The notes under the pieces: generated by a model
Databases searched by the model: none
What the model saw: only the letters and a program-made list of their open reading frames with translations
Told to the model about the DNA's origin: nothing
Translations under genes and position numbers: made by a program
Source: Pithys albifrons albifrons
Lineage: Eukaryota > Chordata > Aves > Passeriformes > Thamnophilidae
NCBI RefSeq assembly: GCF_047495875.1
Contig: NC_092480.1
Location: 3,720,001 to 3,784,000, forward strand
Length of the DNA: 64,000 bases
Direction of reading: 5' to 3'
Part shown: piece by piece, positions 55,807-64,000 of the stretch
Numbering within the stretch: the stretch's first letter is position 1
How the letters are laid out: every line of letters starts with the position of its first letter

Positions 55807-58800
55807 GTGAGTACAGCTGGAAGGAATTGCTCCTCCTGCTTTTGTGTTTCTTCTTAAGGATTAATTTAAGTTCTAATATGTCAATGTATGCTATAAATAC
55901 AAGCTAAGAGAAAAACTGAATTAATACCAGGCACTGTTGGGCATGATGATCAGTTTGGATAGGGAGGAATTCTTTTGTTTGACAATCCACAGGTTCATGA
56001 GCACTTGCAAATGTCAAAATCTGAGATTTTGTGAAAATGTGCAGGTTAAAGGTAAATCACAGATTGTGCATACAAGTGATCAGTGGATTTTAACAACTTC
56101 ATTGAGGTTCTTTATTGTTCTCTTCCATCTCTTACGTTCTCATGGTAGAGACCCATTTTCATTCTCTCATGGTCTCTGCTTTGCAGGGATTTGAAAAGCT
56201 GAACAGATTTTTGGGTGGGATAGTTAAGAAGAGGAGGAGGAGAAGAAGGAAAGTGAATTAAAATTCCCAATAGATAAACCAGATTGTGAATCTTCAGTAT
56301 TATAGAAAAAAAATAGAACTTTTGTAACAGATGTGTCCTTTTTCTGGGATATTCATCACCAAACTCAAGTGCTTTAGGAAAGGGATTTCAGCCTTTCAAA
56401 CCCCCAAACTGCTCACCAGCTTTTTGCTCTTCCCTTCCTCAAGATACAATGTCAAAAACTTGAATATTCCACTAGTTTAAGGGTAGCTAAGAGGCCAATT
56501 TTGAGTTCAGAACAGTATTAAGTAATAATATGTCCCAATTATTATTTTTTTTCTTGTTATTTCCATTACTTGAGCTCTCTGCTTTGACTCCCTGACCCTC
56601 TGGTGTTTAACCCATCAGGAAGCCCCTGGAATGGGGTCACCAATAGTCCTTCCAAGGCATGGCATGTGGCTTACAAGATAATTAGGAACTGGAACGTTAT
56701 GATTACAGGAGCTGCTAAATCAGTGGCACGGGAAGTTTGCCCTTCAGACCACAGTGTTAACTTAAATTAGGAAACAGCACAACCCCCAAGTTATCACCAA
56801 ATCAAAACACTCTCTGAGGTTTGGCAGCGGCCCCAGGTCAACATCTCCCTGTGCCTGACACGAGATGGGCAAAAAGAAGGGAATATTCTGCTAATTCCCT
56901 GTCAGCTCTGAGCTCTTTGGGAGGAGAAACACACTGGCTTCTCCCTGGCTGGTGTTTGCCTCCATCCCTCACTATGGGACTGAATGTAAATATAAACATG
57001 TAAGGGTTAATTGGAATTTAAAAAGTAACTCTTGAAGTTATGGATGTAAAAAGCCCCAGGAAGAAGCAAGTTCTCAATGAATAATTTCCCCTCCACTTTC
57101 CTGTTACAAATCTTTGGCTTCCCCCCTGGTCTCTTCCTGGGGCTGCAAAATGCCCTCATGGTTCTCACTGGCAGTGCTGGGACCCTGGGCAGTGTTCCCA
57201 CCCTTCTGTCAGACCATAAACTGCTGCAAGTGTTGCACATCCCTGAAGGAATCTCTGCAATCCACATTTGATGGAGACCTGCCCATGATCACTGCAACAC
57301 ACACTGGATGGATCTCAGTATGAGACAGGAACATTTGAAGCTGCCAGGAGAAAGGGACAGTATTAATTTGTAGCTTGTCTAAAAATAAGTGGATTTGTCA
57401 GTCTGACCTTTCCATGGTCTTTTACAGAAAAGGTCTGATGTTTACTCGGTTGAGATCTATGGGACAAAAGATCTACAAAAAACAGAGATTGAAGATGAAG
57501 GTGAGAAGTATAAAGACTTAAAAGGCAACAAGAAAAAAAAGAAGACAGAGGATCTTAAGAAAGAGCTGGACCTGGTGAGTGTTGCTGTGCTGTCACTGCA
57601 CCTGTCAATGAAACCCAGAGAATGATCATTTTAAGGTGCTGCACTGAAAATCCTGACACAGGTTCCTCAAATTTGCTCCCTGAAGTAGTGCCAGGAAAAT
57701 CTTGTGCAAGATTAATGCCTAAAATGAAAGAATGATTCTGGTTTAATTAAGCCACCAGTGGTACAGAACATTATCTCCCTAAAAAGAAGTTCTTCCCCAG
57801 ATGGAAGAGTTGTCATCAGTGTTTCCTGACAACTGTTGCCTCTTGCACAGGCAGCCAGGGAGGGGCACAGAGATTTCCAGGACATCTAAAAGCATATCCC
57901 AGCTTTAAGCACATGTTTCCCCCCCAAACTAACTGTACTGTATTCCAAGGACAGTGCACCAAGCCCAAGAAACCTGCAATTCCTCCTGGCTTGCTCCTGA
58001 CCTGTTGGCTGCTCTTGGAAATGTTGCTTCCTCTCTAAACATTCCAGTTTCCCAATCTGAAACATGAGGGTAATTATACTGACCTCTTTTTGGAATTGCT
58101 CTGAGAGCAGCTGAGAGGAGAGGCTATTTACAGGCTGGATGGTGTTTGAGGTGTACAGAAACTCCAAAATGGGCCATTAATTCTATGATTCAATGATAAT
58201 TTACCCATCATCTTTCCAAGATCTACCCAGTAGCAGCCAAACAGTTCCCAGTCCATTTTAGCTTTGCCACCAGAGGCTGTAACATCCCTCTCCTGTTTCT
58301 AAAGAGAAACCAAAGCACAGACAAGTTAATTGACTCACCCAAGTACCCATGAATCACTCTGTGAAAACAACTGTGAGATCTCTCAAATTCTTGGCTTCTA
58401 AATCTCAGTTCAGCACAAGTTATAATTAGGCCAGTGATACCACAGAGGTGTCACTGCAGGCAAAGCAGAAGAGCCTTGAGATTTCCCTCTCCCACACCCT
58501 TTTCAACTGTGGTTAAAACCTCTTTCTACAAGACTGTAGTGGATAATTTCACATCCCCTGCCTTGGCAAGCAAGGGCAGAGATTGTTGTCACACACATTC
58601 TGCCATTGCCTGTGGTCCTGAGCTCTGCAGCACAGAAAGAGGAATTATTTAGCTGAAAGAAGCACAGACACTTGTGGCAGGCAGCATTACCATGAGCACC
58701 ATCCTGTTCTTGTGACAGATTTGCTGGAGGAGGGAGCTATTTACAAAAGCACTCTGCAAATCAAAAGAAAGTATCTTCCAGTGGAAGATATTCTGCTTAT

Positions 58801-61800
58801 CAATGTGCAGATTGTCTGTTAATGAAAGTGAAGTGTCATGTGGGCAACTGGATCCACAGCCCCAGATCCTTGCACATTCTCCAGATCTCAAAATTGAAAT
58901 TTCAACAGCCTGACTTTCTGCTCACTCCCATTTTCTCTCTCTTTTTGGAATTCAGGATGATCACAAACTCAGCATTTCAGAACTGGAGAAAAAGTACGGT
59001 ACAAGCATCGACAAAGTAAGTCCATAGGGCATCATTAAGGCACTGCCTGAATCCCTTCCCTCTGGGCTCCCCAAAGCTTCCCAGAAGCAGCAGGAAAAGC
59101 TTTAATGGATGTGTGGGGGTGCCTGGATTTGTGCTCCCAGGAAAGCCTAAACCAGCAAGTCCATGTGCAGCACTGACCTGGATTTCAAGTGGAGTTCCTC
59201 TCAAGTCTGAGAAAGGCTGATGTGCTGTTTGAAAATCAAAATCCCTGCACCAAGTGTGACCTCAGGGGTTGCAACAGGACCTCAGCTTTCCTAAACCTTT
59301 TATCTGATATTTGATTGCACTACAATTCATTTTTCACTGGCAGTGCCTGTGACAATTTATAGCAAAACTCTGCGTGGGATGACTTGATTCTGAAGGAAAC
59401 ATCACATTTGAGAAACTACACACCTGAGTCCCTTTGACACCTGACCTTTGAATATCAAAGCACTGCAGGTGTCCAGAGCACAGATGAGCATTTCAAGAAA
59501 TTCCTGAGTTACAAATGTCTTGAGATGCACAAACAGCAGCAAAAGAACTGATGTCTGTTTTTCCCTTGCTTTTCAAACACTTAGTCCAGGTATATTTGAT
59601 TGATAACCACCAGAATGAAAACTCCTAATGGACATGGTCCCAAATCAGTGCTCCAGTAAAGAAATAGCTCTTTTTTTTCTTAGCAGATAAGTAATGGTAG
59701 CTACTTTGAAATCAGGAAGTTTGGAAATCAAAGTTGCAGGTTACTGCAAGAAACATCAGCACGTGAATTTTGTCCTGAGAAGAGGTAAAAAATCTGTTTT
59801 TCTGTGGCTTTATGTTAAATATTCCTTTCCCTTTGCAGGGTCTCTCTAGTGCCAGAGCAGCAGAAATTCTGGCTCGGGATGGCCCCAATGCCCTCACTCC
59901 TCCCAAAGCCACTCCTGAAATTGTGAAGTTCCTCAAGCAGATGGTGGGAGGCTTTTCCATCCTCCTCTGGATAGGAGCTGTCTTCTCCTGGATTTCTTTT
60001 GGCATTCAGCTTGCCCAGGGAGCTGAATCACCCTTTGACAATGTAAGTAGATGAATAACCACAAAGTGAGTATTTGACCCTGTGACAATCTTTGTAATTT
60101 AAATACTACACAGTTACTGAGTAACTACAAGGAGGCCTCTTAGTCTTGTAGGACTCTCCCTCTAGTACTGAACACTTCTGATCAAACCTCAAATACCTGA
60201 CATACCACTCCTGTCTAGAGAGTGCCTCTGCAAAGGTTTTATAACCACTGGGCATAATTGCAATACTTGAGTACTCATAGGAGCAATAATAAAGTCCACA
60301 AAGAACTCCAGAGTTCTTCCACTAATTCCCTTAGGAGTTACACTCAGCTAGGAGCATAATTTGTTCAGGCTTGTGGCAGGTACAGTTTAGAGAAGGCTTT
60401 TAGAGACATGGAAAACTTGCTATTAAAAGCCCTTTTTATACTCAAAAACTTTACTTGAAAGCTCCTTTCTTAAACTGTCTTTTAAACTGATCAAGACCTC
60501 ATTTTTAAGGCCTGCTGGAACAACACAGAGCTATGATTTATTCAAGCAGAGGAAATGCTGAACACTTGTCCTGAATTAACCAGGTTATGTCTTCTATTGA
60601 TTAGCTCTACCTTGGAGTGGTCCTGGCACTGGTTGTCATCCTCACTGGAATTTTTGCTTACTACCAAGAAGCCAAAAGCACAAACATCATGGCCAGCTTC
60701 AGTAAGATGATTCCACAGGTAAGAACCACCAATGCATTTCAACTGAGGTGAAAGTTCATCCTAATAACATTCCTCAAAATGACAGAAGGCACAATAAGCC
60801 CAACTTGAATGCACCTCTTGGCAGGGGGTTTAGAAGGGGGCACGAGGCTAATTTTTGTCACATTTATGTCTCTCAGCAAGCCCTTGTCATCAGAGATGCA
60901 GAGAAGAAGGAGCTGCCAGCAGACCAGCTGGTGGTTGGAGACATTGTGGAGATCAAGGGTGGGGACAGGATCCCAGCAGACATTCGCCTCATCTCTGCTC
61001 AGGGCTGCAAGGTAACCTGGGCTTGGAGGGCACAGGGAAACAGGGAAAACAGGGCTCAGGGGCTTTTACTGCAGAGAAAGAATTTCTGCACAATCCAACA
61101 GGACTTGGAAGAGCATTGGGAAACAGGGAAAACAGGGTTTAGAGGCTTTCACTAGAGAGAAAGAATTTCTGCACCTGATATGATCTATTAGCGCAAAAAT
61201 AGACATCATCTAATTAAATCAGAGAGCAAAAGCTGTGCTGTGATGCTCAGCTCATCTCAGACTAACATCTGCACTCCCTGAACATCAAAAGAAGCCATTA
61301 TGTCCATACCACATTCTAGCAATGCTCTTTGCCAGGGCAGAGCCAGAAACACCAACCCATCATTAAGAGTCCCCACAGACCTGGAGACAGGTCTTCAAAT
61401 CATGTTTTCTTTCAGGCTTCTACTGAAAATCCCATCAGACACACAGAGCTTTGACTGAACTGAATTCCCACAGAAATATTCTGTCAGTGACAACAACAGC
61501 TCAGAGAGAAGGCACTGAGAGATTTGCATGGCCCTGGCACTGATTCTGAAATGTGCTGGCACCTTACCTTGCTGGGCTAAGCATCACTGTGTCTTACTAA
61601 CCTTAATATGGGCATGTCTCCATTTCATTAAAGGTGGACAATTCTTCACTCACAGGGGAATCAGAACCACAGTCCCGCTCCTGCGACTTCACCCACGAGA
61701 ACCCTCTGGAGACCAGGAACATTGCCTTCTACTCCACCACCTGTGTGGAAGGTGGGTACAGAGAGAAGGGTCCCCAGAAAGGGCACCTGCACAGGGTCCT

Positions 61801-63837
61801 GCTAAATCATTGAAGCAATTCTGCTTCAAGGAGCTCCAGAGGGGTTGAACTGCCCACAAGAAACTACTGTCCCAAGCACACCAAAATAAAACCTTAAACA
61901 CTGGGATGGTCACAGTACCAACCAGCAAGACATTTATCTTAACAGGTATCTCCATTATGGGTGCAACAATCAGTTAGTTGTGGCTTTGTGGGGTCTTGCC
62001 ACCAATACATGTTGGAAGGCCGAGTTGCAGGTGCCTCTCAGACCTGCCCCTCCTGGAGCTGACAGCTTTCCCTGTCCCTGCAGGCACTGCCACTGGCATT
62101 GTCATCAACACCGGGGACCGCACCATCATCGGCCGCATCGCCTCGCTCGCCTCGGGCGTCGGCAACGAGAAAACGCCCATCGCCATCGAGATCGAGCACT
62201 TCGTCTACCTGGTGGCAGGAGTGGCCATTTCTATCGGGGTTCTCTTCTTCATTATATCTGTTTCCATGAGGTACAAGATTCTGGATTCCATCATCTTCCT
62301 CATTGGCATCATTGTGGCCAACGTGCCTGAGGGACTGCTGGCCACAGTGACGGTGAGTCTGGGGCTCCAGGGCGCTCGCTGCCACTCGAGTTCTTGTCTC
62401 AGTAGAGTCTGAAACAGGAGTTTTTTTCCCCCATGGAACTGAAAGGATAAACATTTAATTTGGGAATTCCACATGAGCCATTAATCTTAAAACTCCCAGC
62501 CCAACAATCCAGTTTGAAATTTCTGCCTCAATTGCTGACCAGTGGAGTGACAGGACTCATTTCCCCACAACGTGTTCCTCTTTGGAAAGGAGAACACTGG
62601 ACCCTAAAAGATGCATGAAAATTCCACCTGCTGACACATTTATGGCATCACTGAAATCCCTGGCTGAGAAGCAGCACACCTGCTAAGCACTGGTAGCTCT
62701 AAAGCACCAGCAGTAGTGCAATAATGAAGACAAAAATTTCAGGATTCATTAAGCTGGTGACAAGGAGGTCCCCTCATTGTAGGTTCTTCCAGCTAAAACA
62801 GCCTCTTAACTGATAAGAAATTCTTATTTCTATCAGCAGGCAAGCAGGTTCCTCTCAGCAGCAAATGTGCTTGTGCTGGTTACAGACAAACCTCAGATTT
62901 TAATATAAAGAGGAAAATAAACAAAGCACTGTAGTCAATCAAAAGCAAAACAAATGAAAATGTTCTCTTTCAAACCAAAAATAAATACATATAAAATAAC
63001 ACATCACACCTCTCTAGTCACACCCCACTAACTTCTGGGCTTCTCTGCCTCTGCCAGGTGAGTCTGTCTCTGACAGCCAAGCGCATGGCAAAGAAGAACT
63101 GTCTGGTGAAGAACCTGGAGGCTGTAGAAACACTGGGTTCCACCTCCATCATCTGCTCTGACAAGACAGGGACCCTCACCCAGAACAGGATGACTGTGGC
63201 TCACCTCTGGTTTGACAATCAGATCTACTCTGCCGACACCAGCGAAGACCAGACAAGTAAATGTGGCAATGGGGGATGTGGGAAGGGGCAACTCCTTGGA
63301 TCAGACCCGTGGTGTTCACACCCACTGGCTGCCAAACTGAGGGCAGTGGGAATGTCCTTTGTGGCTAAACCAGACATGTCTTCCTTCAACAGAGACATGC
63401 AACAGCAAAGTCCTTGCTTAGACATGTAGAGAAGTGAAAATAAGAATTAATGTTTGAACTCCAGTCACAGGAACAAAGTCTGGAGGAGGTTCTACTCCAG
63501 AGCCTTTTGCCAACAGTACATTTAGTAGGGAAATAAGCAGAGAAACATCATCAAAACACCTTCCCCCACCACAGCTAACTGATGGATGGAAATATTTGCA
63601 TCAAAATGTTTTCTACCAAAAAACCCTTTCTTTCACAAATAATTCAATCCTGTTATTTCACACTGAAACTTCCACTTCTATCCCCCAGTGTGCTAATGGA
63701 TGCAAATGTGTATTTTGCTTTTCTCAGCCCAGCCCTTTGATCAAACCTCTCCATCATGGACAGCGTTATCCAAAATTGTGACACTCTGCAACCGGGCGGA
63801 ATTCCGACCAGGCCAGGAGAACCTCCCCATCATGAAG
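55798..63837 (+). CDS. ATP12A: ATP12A-like non-gastric H+/K+-ATPase alpha subunit, first 10 coding exons
   Basis: Seen: exons 55798-55806, 57428-57574, 58956-59015, 59839-60042, 60605-60718, 60877-61011, 61634-61751, 62084-62352, 63058-63256 and 63728-63837 join in phase into 455 codons; the rest runs off the right edge. There is a Lys-rich N terminus, TM1 in exon 4, TM2 in exon 5, TGES of the actuator domain at 230-233, TM3/TM4 in exon 8 with VANVPEGLL (E345 is a cation ligand), and the phosphorylated Asp in DKTGTLT at about D387. Family knowledge: this P-type ATPase pairs with a beta subunit and exchanges K+ for H+ or Na+ at epithelial membranes. [27 protein letters not shown] and [15 protein letters not shown] fit ATP12A better than ATP1A or ATP4A. 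The TM5 Lys that separates H+/K+ pumps from Na+/K+ pumps lies outside the window. Confidence 0.9.
55807..57427 (+). other. ATP12A: ATP12A intron 1
   Basis: A 1.6-kb intron. It contains a strong-looking acceptor (56181-56186) followed by a short in-frame polypurine ORF (56187-56261), discussed as a finding. No interspersed repeat was recognised. Confidence 0.75.
57428..57574 (+). CDS. ATP12A: ATP12A exon 2: Lys-rich N terminus
   Basis: Acceptor tcttttacag, donor CTG|gtgagt, 147 nt. Reads [20 protein letters not shown], then a five-Lys run and DLKKELDL. The YSVE.. GTKD motif is diagnostic for ATP12A. The Lys run includes an A8 homopolymer, a slippage-prone site. Confidence 0.92.
58041..58120 (+). 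repeat. MIR-like SINE relic (plus)
   Basis: TCCAGTTTCCCAATCTGAAA, then GAGGGTAATTATACTGACCTC resembles MIR ctcagtttcctcatctgtaaaatggggataatagtacctacctc. In ATP12A intron 2. Confidence 0.6.
58303..58350 (-). repeat. MIR-like SINE relic (minus)
   Basis: AGAGAAACCAAAGCACAGAC, then AAGTTAATTGACTCACCCAAG resembles the reverse-strand MIR segment gaaactgaggcacagagaggttaagtgacttgcccaag. In ATP12A intron 2. Confidence 0.6.
58956..59015 (+). CDS. ATP12A: ATP12A exon 3
   Basis: Acceptor tggaattcag, donor AAA|gtaagt, 60 nt. Reads [20 protein letters not shown], the conserved first helix of the actuator region. Confidence 0.93.
59839..60042 (+). CDS. ATP12A: ATP12A exon 4: TM1
   Basis: Acceptor ccctttgcag, donor AAT|gtaagt, 204 nt. 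Reads [20 protein letters not shown], then [20 protein letters not shown], the first membrane helix. Confidence 0.95.
60605..60718 (+). CDS. ATP12A: ATP12A exon 5: TM2
   Basis: Acceptor ctattgattag, donor CAG|gtaaga, 114 nt. Reads [20 protein letters not shown], then [18 protein letters not shown], the second membrane helix and its cytoplasmic exit. Confidence 0.95.
60877..61011 (+). CDS. ATP12A: ATP12A exon 6: actuator domain
   Basis: Acceptor gtctctcag, donor AAG|gtaacc, 135 nt. Reads [20 protein letters not shown], then [20 protein letters not shown]. Confidence 0.95.
61035..61174. repeat. 83-bp tandem duplication
   Basis: GGGAAACAGGGAAAACAGGG starts at 61035 and 61118. The first copy is full; the second ends at 61174 with AAGAATTTCTGCAC. 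It lies just after the ATP12A exon 6 donor. Confidence 0.85.
61634..61751 (+). CDS. ATP12A: ATP12A exon 7: TGES loop
   Basis: Acceptor ttcattaaag, donor GAAG|gtgggt, 118 nt. Reads [20 protein letters not shown], then [23 protein letters not shown] (230-233) is the dephosphorylation loop. Confidence 0.95.
62084..62352 (+). CDS. ATP12A: ATP12A exon 8: TM3-TM4
   Basis: Acceptor gtccctgcag, donor ACG|gtgagt, 269 nt. Reads [20 protein letters not shown], then two membrane helices and [11 protein letters not shown]. This exon is GC-richer than its neighbours in its first half. Confidence 0.95.
63058..63256 (+). CDS. ATP12A: ATP12A exon 9: phosphorylation site
   Basis: Acceptor cctctgccag, donor ACAA|gtaaat, 199 nt. 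Reads [20 protein letters not shown], then [20 protein letters not shown]. The Asp of DKTGT is the catalytic phosphorylated residue. Confidence 0.95.
63728..63837 (+). CDS. ATP12A: ATP12A exon 10: start of nucleotide-binding domain
   Basis: Acceptor gcttttctcag, donor AAG|gtactg, 110 nt. Reads [20 protein letters not shown], then [17 protein letters not shown]. This is the last exon inside the window. Confidence 0.94.
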
Positions 63838-64000
63838 GTACTGCCCATGTCCCACCAGATTATAGCCCTTCCTCTGAGAGGGCAATCTGTTCTGCTTGGC
63901 TTTGGGAGCCTCTAAATTCCCCCTGAGAGTGGTATTAGTGCTGTACACTCACAAAACATTGAACACAAGGGGAAAATCCCACACAGCCAAGAGCATGAAG

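Noticed and set aside
58178..58192. ATTCTATGATTCAATG, resembling a CR1 terminal octamer pair
   Set aside because: The sequence before it has no CR1 similarity, so an octamer-like match alone is not enough.
62038..62454. Minus-strand ORFs of 70-138 codons
   Set aside because: They are antisense shadows of ATP12A exon 8, which is GC-rich and codon-biased.

Overview
This is nuclear genomic DNA from a vertebrate, most likely a bird and probably a songbird. The evidence is spliced genes with GT/AG introns, several truncated CR1 LINE 3' ends in both orientations, no Alu-type or rodent SINEs, a few worn MIR-like relics, and encoded proteins close to, but distinct from, the mammalian orthologues. 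There are no operons, phage or CRISPR features. Most of the long open frames are chance ORFs in non-coding DNA.

Layout. (1) 3783-16788 (+): the last 16 coding exons of GRAMD1B (Aster-B), an ER-anchored cholesterol transfer protein. Its 5' exons lie before the window, so 1-3782 is intron. (2) 16789-25693: 3' UTRs and tail-to-tail spacer. (3) 25694-30824 (-): complete five-exon coding sequence of SCN3B, the sodium-channel beta-3 subunit (209 aa). It starts in a CpG-rich promoter that holds a near-consensus REST/NRSF (RE1) site and a short GC-rich minisatellite. (4) 31.5-55.7 kb: intergenic, with CR1 and MIR fragments, two minisatellites (58 bp x3; 61-62 bp x7), an orphan CpG-rich patch at 37.45-37.69 kb and two CTCF-like motifs in convergent orientation. 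(5) 55798-63837 (+): the first ten coding exons (455 codons) of a P2C-type ATPase alpha subunit that best fits ATP12A, the non-gastric H+/K+-ATPase. It runs off the right edge.

I rebuilt all three genes by hand. For each exon I read the acceptor and donor and checked that the codon phase carries into the next exon. All 31 exons join without a frameshift or stop. Gene identities rest on remembered family sequences, not on a database search.

The genes belong to different pathways: sterol transport, neuronal excitability and ion pumping. They are neighbours rather than a functional system. GRAMD1B-SCN3B tail-to-tail matches human 11q24. As I recall, human ATP12A is on chromosome 13, so its position next to SCN3B is the main synteny surprise. 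I found no convincing undescribed multi-gene system. The most interesting signals are regulatory or repeat-based: the RE1 site, the promoter minisatellite, the CTCF pair, the Pumilio element after the GRAMD1B stop, and a possible cryptic exon in ATP12A intron 1.
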